DNA of 64,000 nt from Halichondria panicea (GCF_963675165.1 NC_087385.1:3100501-3164500); one strand, 5' to 3'; shown: positions 23,826-34,713, counted from the first letter of the stretch. Notes: a model not told the origin generated them from the sequence alone. A program made the numbers and translations.

Positions 23826-24970
23826 ACGCACACGCACACGCACACGCACACACACACACAAACCTAAAGACGTCTTGACAGGTTGTTGCCTAAAGACGAC
23901 ACATCTTGACAACCAAGGCTCGCACAAGTACACACGCACACACACACGCACACCCACACCCACACCCCCACACCCACACAAACGTACATATACAAGCCCC
24001 CCTGCCTAAAGACGAAACATCTTGACAGGTTGTTGCCTAAAACAGAGGAGTAGGAAGATGTTTTTGTAAGGGGGTGCTTTGCAAATCTGGGGGTCCGGGG
24101 GCTTGCCCCAGGAAAATTTTGGCACTCTACATTCCCAGAGATTAATTCTGAGCAAATTTGGTATAAAATTATCAGTATCAAAATTTAAATTAATTCTAGA
24201 TCTATACGTGCATGAGTTTACCTGGATTAATTGTTCTGCTATATACTTTAAATGTATATAGAATCTGTTAAGTGGGTATGAATATACAATAAAAAACTGA
24301 TTGCATTGTGTCATTGTACTTCGGAGGAATGTTTCAATCTTCGCAGTGAAAAAACGAACGTTCTAACTACAGCATGTCTATTTTAGGATCCAATTACACT
24401 TGATCTATAGTCTAGCTACCCTCTTTAGTAGCTGTTCATGGAAACTTACTACCATTGATGTCAAAAATGAGAGGAGACTACGTACTTGCTTGTTGGTACT
24501 TGCTTGTTGCAGGTGCTTGCTCTTTATAAGAGATATCTACGATTAGTCTCATGGATCAGCCCCTCCTTCTCAGGAGGGGCTGATACGATGTGGTTCATCT
24601 AGCTGACCTTTCTACTGTGTACGTAACTATGCTAGTATAGCTTAGCTACTAGCTTGACTTCTAGCTGTTCTGAACTTCATGGAGCAAATAGGTAAGGTAG
24701 CTTGAGATAAGGGGGTGCTCCAGCACCCTGAGCACCCGTGCTTCCTACGCCACTGTAAAAGACGACACATCTTGACTCGCACAAGAGCACACACACACAC
24801 ACACACACACACCCACACCCCACACACCCACCCACACACACACACCCACACACACAAACGTACACATACAAGCCCCCCTTCCTAAAGACGAAACATCTTA
24901 ACACCTAAAGATGACACATCTTGACAACCAAGGCTCGCACAAGAGCACACACACACACACACAAGCCCAC
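23826..24970. repeat. Compound CA-rich minisatellite blocks
   Basis: Three blocks share a unit: CCTAAAGACGACACATCTTG, then ACAACCAAGGCTCGCACAAG, a (CA)n tract of variable length and ACGTACATATACAAGCCCCC. They lie at 23866-24050, 24760-24905 and 24906-24970. Long ORFs through the (CA)n tracts are artefacts. Between blocks, 24051-24310 holds a GGGGGTCCGGGGGCTTGCCC motif, and 24700-24757 a motif (gtgctccagcaccctgagc, ending in taggaagc on the other strand). Both read like ends of dispersed repeats that I have seen in invertebrate genomes. Confidence 0.7.
24555..24584. repeat. Perfect 12-bp-stem hairpin
   Basis: ATCAGCCCCTCC, the loop TTCTCA, then GGAGGGGCTGAT. It lies in otherwise AT-rich DNA with no adjacent gene and could be a structured RNA element or a repeat remnant. 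Confidence 0.6.
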
Positions 24971-25330
24971 CACCTGTTTACTATGTTACAGGTTTTTGCA
25001 GGCGAAACGTACACATAAAACCAAAGCTCACATATAAATAGGTCCACCACTGTAAGTATAGCAAAGTGTAGCATTGTAAGCTTACCTAGATGTATCACAG
25101 TGAATCCCATTAGGCGTGTTGCTACACGTACATATCTGCAGGACGGTGCAGCAGCTCAGCAGGTGGTGGCATCAATGGTGGGTCCGCAGCTAGATCATTA
25201 CAAATGCGCCATACAAAACATATGTAAATAGCATTTGGGACAAGAGCTATACCTATAGGGTTAGAGCTAGATCTATAGTTCAGTTGCTCCTGTTGCTAGC
25301 ACCTGTATGAGTGCCCCGTTGAGGAGTTGT
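24971..25330. other. Intergenic, no supported gene
   Basis: No ORF, repeat or RNA signal that I can defend between the minisatellite and the downstream candidate exons. Confidence 0.45.
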
Positions 25331-25331
25331 G

Positions 25332-26228
25332 TCAAGAGCATCGATGCGTCTCAACAACACTCCAGAAGGGTGCTTCCTTCGGTTGAAGTTTTGTTGATGG
25401 GATTGATAGCATTCGCTTCTTCTTTGCATACCTTCCAGGTTCACCAGTACCATGCTTTCTAATTAAGCTGTTGAGCTCGGCACAAATGCAACACCAGTGT
25501 GAGGAAAATATTGAGCTAACCTTGAGACCGCCATTGTAGTTTGTGCTCGTGCTCTCATCATCGTGCTCTATCTTTAACATCTTCGCTCTTTGTGAATAGA
25601 GCTATTTCACATGCACAAGAAATTATTAACACAATTAAGCTACAATTTTGTGCCTTACTCTTTTCTGGAATCCGCTTATTGAGCACCACAGACTCTCTTC
25701 TTCCTGGTTGACTATCGTTATAGGTTCATCGACGAGATTCATAGTACCGATGAATCGCACCTATATAAATTCACATGAATAACTATTATAATAACTATTA
25801 ACACTAACGTTTAAGGAGACGATCTTCACAATGAGCACCATTTCATTTGAGAGAACAAGAACTCAAACACTTTTTGATTGTGTTCAGATTGATATCTACA
25901 GCAAGTTCAGAAAACCAATGGTATATATGTACGACTGATAATAATAATAAATTAATACTTACAACTGATCTCCAGCAAAATTTTCCGAAGCATTGTCGTG
26001 CAATTTTAATGCAATTTTTTATGTAATATATATGTAAGTGTTTGTAAGATCTAGTATAATCATTTCTCGTAATACATCACGTACCGAGAGTTCTGAAGGA
26101 ATTTTCATCCGATTCTTGCCGCCACTGTCAGGAGTATTTATACTTGACCTATACATTTGCCTGGTTTCTTCCAAATCCTTACTGAGCTGACCCACCTTCT
26201 CTTCAAGTATGGCATGGGCAGACAACAC
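25332..26228 (-). CDS. Candidate spliced gene of unknown function
   Basis: Several minus-strand open segments are bordered by splice-like sites. The segment from 26228 has a coiled-coil look (ILEEKVGQLSKDLEETRQM) and reads to MKIPSELS. A segment at about 25860-25805 (LVLSNEMVLIVKIVSLN) ends at a GTTAGT donor. One at about 25757-25658 lies between TATATAG and GTAAGG and reads VRFIGTMNLVDEP and then SLWCSISGFQKR. A last one at 25580-25332 starts MLKIEHDDESTSTNYNGG and may contain a 45-bp intron. Short introns match the style of the neighbouring gene. No domain is recognised, and exon joins were not verified. Confidence 0.35.
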
Positions 26229-26546
26229 CTAAAATGAATACAACGTGGTAATTATGCTAGTCTCTCTAAATGCTCAGGTTTACAATCATCAGTTGGTTTG
26301 GTTTTGCTGTCCTAGTTATACATTCAGTGTGGGATATTTCATTGCTGGACCTACCTTAAACAAGCATGCGCCGTATAAAAGGGGCGTAGCAGGCCAGATG
26401 GCGCATAAGAAAAAAATGGCAACTGTTTGCGAGTCTTTACAAAACCATCTGACAAACCCTTACTTATGCAGAAATACGCCCCTTTTTGGGCCTGCAGAGC
26501 CACGTGGGCATTACGCAACAGCTAGGACAAGACTTGGTTTCTAAAA

Positions 26547-28957
26547 ATGGCTAATCGTAGAAAACGACCGCGCCACAGTTTTGACTGCTATCTTGGCTCT
26601 CCTGAAGAGAAACAAGCTCTACAGGCAAGGATAGAGAGAGTGAGGAAGAAGCTATCGCCTGCTGGACGTACCATTGACAACCTTTCTCTCATAAACGCCA
26701 TGCTAGACGCTGTAGAAGAGAAACTAGCTAGTGCTGATGAAGGTACGCCCACAAGTGATCAAGGGTCTGTTAGGCCCTTCTTGAGAGACAATAGTGAGTG
26801 TAATAGCCTTCTTTTTACCTAGTTATACAGTCCTGTTCTATCAGGGATGTACACTGGTGATAACAGTCCTGATGATCAGACCTTGTTCATCACTGAGAAG
26901 CGCTGCTTTGATGATTTGATGACAGGGCTGGCGTCATCGTGCTCGGAGTGTTTGGTTCGAAGTTGTTGGCGACTGGACTCTGTGATTCAGGTAGTTTGTT
27001 TTAGCTTGTTTACACTATATGCGTGATTGTTTTATTAGAAAGGGCACGTCATCAGAGTTTTGTACTCTTGTCGTCACTGCCGGCACCAGAAGAGATCATG
27101 GTCTAGCTCTCGCGTGTTTGGAGGACACTTCCTCGTCAATCAAAAGTAATTATTTGGCCGCACCATCACTATACTGATTAATTTACTCTTATAGGATGGT
27201 ACACTCTTTCACTTGTGCTGGGATCATTCCATCCCAGTACATACATCTCTCTATGTTCGCTGGACTGGGCACAGTTGGTCATGCTTACATCCGGAGAGGT
27301 ATATTATGGTACAAAGACATGTACTTCACTAACTTTCTCTTTCACAGTATACAATAACAACAGCTACCTAGAGATTGTGGCCGCGGCAGCTGAACACTCC
27401 ATGCAGTCGGCTGTAGAGGAAGTCAAGGCTCTGCCACACTACAGCACTAAGGGAGAAGTACGTTGTTGAATTTGTTGAATAATTTGTATTTATTTTATTG
27501 ATTATTCTATTTCAGTGGGTGATAACCGACGCTAGGCATGATTCCACGGCCAATGCGTATCATACGACGAAGGTATGTTAGTTAGTGTTTAGTACATACA
27601 TGTACTAAGTGTTGTAATTTTTAGCACTCATAAGATCCTTGGCATCTCCACCATCTCTCGGACAGAGCACTCGGTAGCTCAGACCAGAGAATTGCAGTGT
27701 ACCAAGGTTGTTCTTCCCCAAGTCATTGCTAGAGGTAAATGTAACTAACTAACTACGTAATATTTCATTGTATACTAATGATTGTCTCAGGTCTGAATGT
27801 TACTGAGGTTGGGCATGACATGCAAGCTCAGGTTGCTAAGTACGTGACACACACCCTCAATCTCATCAACTCCTATGACACATGGCACGGTATGCTGCAT
27901 ATTATTGGATACATGTAAACCACTATCAGGTACTAAGAACGTAGCCCGGGAGCTCAAGAAGGTCACAGAGGGTCGGGTCAGAGATCGGAACATAACGTGG
28001 TTCCCCTGAACTCTCTGATAAAAACTCTCTGATAAACGTAAGTGAAGATGATGTTGAGGTACGTATACGTCACTGATAAATGTCTATTGATTTAGGGCGC
28101 AGTGTAACTGGGCCATGAAGAACTGTGGTGAGGACCCTAACGTTCTACAGCAGATGGCTCTCAACATCCCCAACCACTACAAGGTAAATGTCATCGCCCA
28201 TTACTGTACTGACTCCAAACTGCTCGTACAGGGTGATCATTCTAACTGCCATGCCTCGTCTCCCTGTCGTATGGCTCAGATTACCAACAAGAAGGCAGAA
28301 GAGGAGCTCCTTAGGTGCATCAAGGCTACCTACGTCTTCAAGAATGCGGATGCTTTCTGTCGGGTAATGATAGTAATTTTATTACCGAAAAAAAACTTCC
28401 TGTCATGTAGTGTCGGGACACGTTCTGGGTAGAGTCATTCAACCACCAGCTGCTGATGTACTTGTCCAAACGTATCCACTATTCTGACAAGACTTTTCTC
28501 ATGAGAATGAACCTGGCCGTACTTGACTGGGTAAGATGATTACAAAATTTATTTTAAAATGAATTTGTGTGTTGTCATTAGAACGAGAATGTGAATCGTG
28601 CCCACACCAGTAAGAGAAAGGTTAAAGACCTTCGCCGTCCTGACAGGCGTACTGACATGAAAGCTCTCGTGAGTAAGTCTTATCATTTTGCTGGTATGCT
28701 TTGGACAGAGTATGTCGCAAGGAACGGCGTCGATTTGAGGTATGTGTACGTGTGGGTATGTGTACGTGTGGAAAAGTTGTGTGTGTGTTCCTAAGCAATC
28801 GGGTCACTGGCTCTCATATTCTCCCCTCAGCTCAGCAATGGTGGAATTTTTAGTAGTGAGCATCTTTTTCAACTTACGTTATTACAGTGAGTTTGAGGAT
28901 ATTGAGCCAGATGGTGACAACGATGAAGACTGGCATGTTACCCCCCCTTCTGCCTAG
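26547..28957 (+). CDS. RNase H-fold (DDE) transposase-like gene, ~14 exons
   Basis: Predicted exons: 26547-26793, 26845-26990, 27039-27145, 27195-27298, 27348-27457, 27516-27572, 27635-27734, 27791-27889, 27930-28041, 28096-28183, 28232-28363, 28411-28530, 28582-28739 and 28831-28957. Introns are mostly 40-62 bp and GT-AG, and phases join. The product is about 570 residues. It has a basic N-terminus (MANRRKRPRHSF), a Cys-rich ribbon (CSECLVRSC, CRHCRHQKRSW), then likely catalytic motifs ITDARHDSTANAY (D), VGHDMQAQVAKYV (D), SYDTWHGTKNVARELKK and FWVESFNHQLLMYL (E), followed by LDWNENVNRAH and an acidic tail. This matches an uncharacterised transposase-like family found in fish and invertebrates. 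In exon 9 a 14-bp tandem duplication (28009-28036) plus one extra base breaks the frame, and the exon 6/7 junction is uncertain, so this copy may be inactive. Confidence 0.75.
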
Positions 28958-29030
28958 TGATGATATGGAGTCAGATTCAGATAGCGACGACAGAGAATAG
29001 GTATTATAATTAATTACAAAACACAACATT

Positions 29031-30025
29031 CTAAAGTTCCATATTCTCTGCATCGAATGTCGACAAATAGTCCCTGTAGGTCCCATCGACACTAGGGTAT
29101 CGCCTTCTTATTTCCTGTGTAATGATAACTGTAAGCAATTTCCGCAGTAACTAAAATTATACTTACTACAATCACACATTTGGGCATTATGTCCCTTTTG
29201 TCATGCCTGACAGTCTGCCTCTCCTTCCTCCTCAGGTACTCCTCATCTCCCCACAGACCCACGTCCTGGAGCAACCTCCAAAACTTCCGATACAACCGGT
29301 GCCTCTTTTCATCATTTGCTGGATGAGGTCCACAGGCACCGGTTAGGAAGTCTGGAGGAAGAGCAATCACACACGGCCCACAGAGGCAGTGTGGACAGCA
29401 GTCCTGCAGTCCCTGTAAGACAGGGACGAGGGCAGAGTCTCTGTAACCCCGTGGATGACTTGGAGAGAGAGCTGCGGACAAATAAGTTTTAATAAAATAT
29501 CATTGATTATCATGTTTATTAACCTCGATTATCCGGCCCTCGATTATCCGGAACCTCGATTATCCGGCTTGGCAGTTTTCTTTTTAATCAGATTACATAA
29601 TTCAGAAAATGGGCGTGTCCCTCAAATGCGCATGCGCGTTGCAGCTGTTACCATGGAGACATGCCTGCTTTTCTTTTGCGCATGCGCAGACAACATGTGG
29701 CACTGCTGTTCATCAATAAAGTGGGTGGATCAAGGCGTGGTTTATCTATTCGATTATCCGGCATATTCACTTATCCGGCCTGCTTCTGGAACCAAGGTGT
29801 CCGGATAATCGAGGTTCTACTGTAATAGGTGGCATTGGCTGATCTGGGATGGCGTCTGGGACAGCCTCCCACCTAAGCTTCACCGTCTTCCTGAGTCCTG
29901 CCTCCCGGAGCTCTTTAACTACTTTATTTATTTTACTAACGACCACTTGTGGTGGAGTGTCTTTATATTTAACTGTTACCTGTACATGGTATAATTATGA
30001 CCTCGATCTCTTCTTTGGAAGCCAT
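29031..30025 (-). CDS. P2X7 ballast-like zinc domain protein, transposon partner
   Basis: Three minus-strand exons. Exon A (30025-29820) starts MASKEEIE, then reads VTVKYKDTPPQVVVSKINKV and KELREAGLRKTVKLRWEAVP. Exon B (29471-29167) holds a cysteine cluster CCPHCLCGPC, then RLYRKFWRLLQDVGLWGDEE and DKRDIMPKCVIV. Exon C (29114-29031) reads EIRRRYPSVDGTYRDYL and stops. The B-C intron is 52 bp and in phase. The order Cys cluster, hydrophobic helix, MPKCV, IRRRYP, DGxY parallels the cytosolic zinc-binding ballast domain at the C-terminus of vertebrate P2X7. No P2X channel region is present. A Tigger-like insertion separates exons A and B and abuts the expected donor, and 22 nt at about 30001-29980 interrupt exon A. 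Function is unknown; the convergent position suggests a transposition accessory. Confidence 0.7.
29522..29822. mobile_element. Tigger/pogo-like MITE
   Basis: The right end is complementary to CAGTAGAACCTCGATTATCC, the typical pogo/Tigger-style terminus, next to TA (29823-29824). The left end repeats CTCGATTATCCGG three times but lacks the outermost bases. It is non-coding and lies in intron A-B of the ballast-domain gene. Confidence 0.8.
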
Positions 30026-30258
30026 TGTTATTATAACTTATGGCCATGTGGATATTGCACGTGGCCTGGAATGAGCATGTTTTGTTGGTTTATGTGCGTG
30101 TACAAGAGCTGAGTTCTTATCATTTTCAAACTAGGCGCCATTTTGTTCGCAATGATTTTACTTCCGGCCTGCTACTTTCCTTTTATACCGCAGCGGAGGC
30201 TGCATGATCGCGATTGCTTGCAACGAACGCGTACTGTTTATAAACGCGACATTCTCGT

Positions 30259-30457
30259 TTAAGGTGACATATTTTCACAGGTAGATTTGTTTGCGTTTTT
30301 ACAGTTTTGTACATTTTGCGGTATAATTTTTTGCGAAATGTCGATCTGGATACAAGAGGGCAGGGCGGCCAATTATATGCGAGTACTAATTTTTGCGATT
30401 TTACTCTCATTCGCAGAAATAGCAGAAATTAATACACGCGAAAATATGTCACCTTAA
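30259..30457. mobile_element. 199-bp TTAA MITE
   Basis: TTAA followed by GGTGACATATTTTC at 30259 is mirrored by GAAAATATGTCACC and TTAA ending at 30457. It is a short non-coding inverted-repeat element with a TTAA target site. Confidence 0.85.
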
Positions 30458-31822
30458 GGTATACAAAATGGTAATGGGGACACCAAATCTAGAGCTCAGA
30501 GCGACCAATTGGCGCAAGCTATAATTTTTGCGATCTATATACCAGCAGAGTACGCATCGATATGCTTAGTGTGCACATATCGCCTGAGTTATGCGCGTTG
30601 GAAACTCGAAGTTGTAAAACAGCAGTATTGAGAAACGCCCACTCAAAGATTGCTAAATTTGGGAAAAGTTAGACAAAGCGCTTTGGTGGAAAGAGTTGGA
30701 TTCAGTTTACAGAGAGGTAGTAGAAAGACCAAGAAAAAAATTTATGACTGTAGTGCTCAATACCAATATCTGCTCCAATTGGTCTGTTTGCCTTGCTGGG
30801 CTTATCAAGCTCATCAATGAACCAAACCTAAATCACCTGTAGTGCAGTCACAGTTGATGACTGCTACATTACTTGTCAAGGGAGCAATGAAAATGAAGGA
30901 GAAGATGAAGGAGAAGCGGGCAAGCAACAAGATGATATTTGTGAGTCTATTCTTGGTCTCAATGACTACCTTACCACCACCGCAATACCAATACCACCGC
31001 AATAACCAACCTTCATCAAATGTCACGCTCAAACCTTGTGCAAGTTAAGAGGCAGCAGTAATACATTTTGGCAATGAAGCAGAGACACCAAGTTAAGCGA
31101 ACGTACACTGATGAGCAGACAGCCAGAATGGAACATTAAACACCAAACACAAGCAATGATTCAAGACCATGCTTAAAGAGGGAGCAAAAAAAAAGCTGAG
31201 CTCAGGAGATGGATTTTAAAGACTCAGGTACGAATTAGAAAGGGTCAGAGCGTAAGCAGCGCCCTGTGGCTGATATTACACGAGAATTCATCAGCGAAAT
31301 TGTGTTGAGGATACCCTCTGAGTTCGCCCTTTTCTTGGAGCAACCTACTGCTCTTGTTGGAAAAAGAATCAGAATCAAACAGAAGTTTCAACAACTTAAC
31401 GAAACGATTGACTTTTTTAGTGGAGATGTATTATAAATAGCCAGGACGCAATCTATTACTGAAACATCGTCTCTTAAATTCACTTAGAGAAACACTCCTC
31501 GATCGTCTTCTTCAATGAGAGGTACTACCTGGCATTGCTTCTTGGGTTTTAGAAACAGAACTCAGTAGACAATTATCCCTAAGGGCGTACCCAAAACGAC
31601 GAAGAGTTTGTCTGTCCCCAGTGTGACGATCGAATAGGCCTATGGTGACTGGTCCAGCCTAGCAGGTTCTCTGAGACTTCTTTACTGTGACCCTAGTCCA
31701 CAGTGCATATATCTGTTCTCAAATTTAGTTCTGAGTGCTAGCCCGAATCCCCATATCTTTTGCATGTGTAATTAATCATATAGGCGTGGCCACGTATTAT
31801 CTACTGCTATATATAGTGTATA
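30458..31822. other. Intergenic with a degenerate coding trace
   Basis: A faint reading frame near 31245-31435 (RKQRPVADITREF; EQPTALVGKRIRIKQKF) looks like an old relic, family unknown. The rest has only short ORFs and short duplications. Confidence 0.35.
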
Positions 31823-31935
31823 GTGTTGTCGAGAAGCTAGTCTGAAACCAGAAGAGGCCGTCGGGATGTTTTGAACTCTGTTTCTGTACAGCTTCTTCTG
31901 GCTTCAGACTAGTGTGCAAGCCTTCTCGACAACAC
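31823..31935. repeat. Foldback element with two paired arms
   Basis: GTGTTGTCGAGAAG at 31823-31836 pairs with 31922-31935. Next to it, CTAGTCTGAAACCAGAAGA (31837-31855) pairs with 31894-31912 with one mismatch. The unpaired part between the inner arms is about 38 nt. It could be a small MITE or a transcribed hairpin. Confidence 0.7.
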
Positions 31936-33045
31936 ACAGCTCGACAACACACAGCTAGCCATCTCGACGAGAGCATAAGCCACAGCTTCACAGGAAACAA
32001 ATATTTGTTAAAATTAATACGGAAAGAAACTTAGTAAACAAACAATTTTACAGTATAAGTTTAACGAGTTACCCAGATGGGTAACTCAGTTCGTAACTCA
32101 GTTCGCGCATGTGCACTAGCAATAGACAACACCAGGCCGTATTTTAATCGGCCTGGTCTCGAGGCTAGTGCTGTGCTAGTCAGTATACCTAGTTCTTCTG
32201 GTACCTAGTTTCTTTGTAGCTCTGTAATGAGTATGACAAAAAATGCGACAACAGTATCTTGCTTTAAATAGTGGAAGATATGGATGTTAAAAGTAGAATG
32301 CTGCCCATTGAGTTTGCCCTGCGGTCTGCTGTAATCTTCGCCATGTTTTTCACGAAGAGCATCTCGTTGTTGCACACTCATCAGCTTTCCTAGCTTTCCT
32401 CTTTTTAACGCACGTCTGGTACACAGTATCCATATTCAGGCTGCAATTAGTTCCTGCAATTAGTTCCTGTTTCAATTCTTGAGCTGACCTGAACTTTGAC
32501 CTGAACTTTGTATTAATAACGTTGATGAAGAGCGAACCAAATACTTGTAAAAGTCTTGTGGACAGACAATTATAACGCCATGCGTATGCTAGAATTTTGA
32601 TGGTCAACGTAGGTGCTATAGTACTAGGCCTGATTGTAGTCAGGCTGCAGCCCAGCAGACTGTTATGGACTTGGCGCCACTGTACATCAAAATTACTTAG
32701 TACTGAGACATAGTTGCTGGTAAGCTAGCTACACGTGCACCTGACAGCTACTTTGACCTTCATTGAGTAGGTGGGACAGAAACAGACAGGTAATTACTAC
32801 ATTGTGGCATTGTGGTTGCTACGGAAAACCACTTCACTGGATCACTGCAGCTGAAAATACGATCCCGTACCTAGAGCAAAGTTTAGCTTTTGCTCGCTTT
32901 TATTCGAGAAAGGAGATACTGTAAACGCAGTGCTTGTGGCGGCATCCAGGTGAGTAGAAAATCCTTTAGTTTACAAGTTCAATGGTGGCTCATGATTTCC
33001 ACTAACTAAGCCTAAATACAAAGCTACTCACCAGATCCAAGATCC
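31936..33045. other. Intergenic; hairpin at 32131-32157
   Basis: ACCAGGCCG, a 9-nt loop and CGGCCTGGT form a stem at 32131-32157. Flanking CACTAGC/GCTAGTG at about 32114-32120 and 32164-32170 can extend it. A fragment with family B similarity (TTTACAAGTTCAATGGTGGC) is near 32970. No gene is supported. Confidence 0.45.
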
Positions 33046-33049
33046 AAGA

Positions 33050-33300
33050 AGTGTTTGCTTACTAAACAGGCGCTCAGTCAATTGTATGCATTGCCGCCAG
33101 CACTCAAATTCCCCATTCACAATATCACGGAGTGCAATAATCAAGAAGTATAATATCCAATTTTTCCATTGGTCTTGGTCTGTTGATTCCAGAAGGAATT
33201 ATGAATGAACTAACTCTTTCCTGTATTTTGTTCAACTGAGCAGCAGTAATGTAGTCCTTAGCAATCAAGATATTATCTTTAAAATTTAAAAAATACTTTT
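33050..33300 (-). pseudogene. tnp2 (CACTA/EnSpm) transposase fragment
   Basis: Minus-strand translation gives KDYITAAQLNKIQERV and QDQWKNWILYFLIIALRDI followed by FECWRQCIQL. It aligns with the larger pseudogene at 49.7-52.0 kb (KDFLLIQEKVNG, ADQWKNWVILYSLFCLKDI). Only this short C-terminal-half segment is present. Confidence 0.7.
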
Positions 33301-33972
33301 GCAGAACCTAAAAACAGATGAGTCAACATATTCGGAGCATCAAAGTACACAAAGTGCCGATTTCAAACGCATGTTCCAATTTTTCCAATTTGTGACGGCC
33401 ACAGATCCAGGAAATTCTTTTAAGCACGAGCAGAAAACCACATATTTTACGACCAGCGGGAAGATCACGCACTTATTTTCATACCATACCATCCCAAAGT
33501 TTGAGGACCTTCAATTATGCTGAATCATGCTGAATCTGCAAATGAATCTGCAAATGCCCACACGGTCGCCATGGTTTCCGCCCACGCGTTCATTACTTCA
33601 ACATTCATTGTGCAGTGAATCAAAGTGATGCTTCAAACTAAAGCTTGTGAGGCAATAGTGAGGCAATAGATAACTTATAAGCCACATCAAACAACTTTCT
33701 GTTATTTCTCTGTTGCAAAGACCAGTAGCAAGGGTGAGTTGTTAGCTTAGATAGAACTACGTAAGCCAATAGCTAGTAGATAGAAAAGTGAAAGACCACT
33801 TAATTAGTGGGCGGGTGTTGTATCTGTTAATTGTCTTCACTTTACAGATAAATATTCTTGATTGCAGCAAGGGTAGAATAGAACACAGAACCTTCTTATA
33901 TACAAAGTTTCCACTAAGTACAAAGTACAGTTCCAATTCTAGCTAGATTGTTCTAGATCATTACAGAACTAC
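33301..33972. other. Intergenic, no supported gene
   Basis: AT-rich with short duplications (gctgaatcatgctgaatctg near 33519; gtgaggcaata near 33648). Nothing functional is seen. Confidence 0.5.
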
Positions 33973-34570
33973 TACAGCGGGGATACTACTCACTGGTGTT
34001 AAGGATGGCTCAGCCACATGGCATCATATCTTAGTGATTGTGATATATTAATGGAGTAGGAATGTAGTTTTGTACAAAATGTACACGCTTAAAATGTTTG
34101 GAGGTCATGTGATCTTCAGCGATGGCGTTACAGTGTGATTAAGAAGATAAACCAAATTTTTTTATAAAGTACAACTCAGTTTTACTATTTTGGTGGTGCA
34201 TATGGTGCATATCATTTACAGGTGTCGCATTTTCTATTTAATGCCCTCTAATTAAATATGCGTATGATGTACATCACGTATGATGTACATCATATCTGGG
34301 CGCCATAAAAATGGTAAATGCTAAAATGCACTTCATAAAAAAAATTGTTGGGGGTGTGGCTGAACTTGTATGTATTTCGGAAATTGTAAAGTTGTATATT
34401 TCATCGTAGCTTCACCCCTGAAAATCACATGACTTTAAAGTTTCTTCATCATAAGACTACATTATTGCAAAGTTTCATCAGTTCATAATTGTCACATATA
34501 CAAGAAATCCACAATAATTATATCCCAATAATTAATTGAGCCATCCTTAACAACACTGAGTACAGCGGGG
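33973..34570. mobile_element. Family H MITE with 10-bp flanking repeats
   Basis: A 578-bp non-coding element (33983-34560). Its ends carry inverted CTCACTGGTGTTAAGGATGG and CTCAGTGTTGTTAAGGATGG. It is flanked by the direct repeat TACAGCGGGG (33973-33982 and 34561-34570). The first about 65 bp of one end recur at 52583-52650. A 9-10 bp target duplication would suggest a Mutator-like origin, but the superfamily is not certain. Confidence 0.75.
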
Positions 34571-34713
34571 CTTCATTTAAAGAAGCTAGTGTTAGTGTTA
34601 GTGTTTCATTTCATCATAAAAGATTGATACAACAGCAGGCCTCTTAATGCACCTGAGAAGGTAGGAATGTATTCAGAAATAGACATATATAATTATGGCT
34701 CCAAGAGAGTATG

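Larger units (their letters stand above)
26374..30187. mobile_element. Two-gene DNA transposon: RNase H transposase plus ballast-domain gene
   Basis: The left end reads CCGTATAAAAGG, three bases, GTAGCAGGCC (26371-26395). The right end, on the complementary strand, reads CGGTATAAAAGG, three bases, GTAGCAGGCC (30190-30166). About 24 of 30 positions match, and weaker similarity (AAAATGGC blocks) continues inward. Both ends abut TATA, so a TA or TATA target duplication is possible. A further inverted copy of the left-end motif (TACGCCCCTTTTTGGGCC) lies at 26474-26491. Between the ends are a multi-exon transposase-like gene on + and a multi-exon gene on - whose stop codons are 73 bp apart. Length is about 3.8 kb, including a 300-bp Tigger-like insertion. 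The boundary call is an inference from the inverted repeats. Confidence 0.65.

Noticed and set aside
23793-24009. Open frames through CA tracts
   Set aside because: Composition artefact of the (CA)n repeats.
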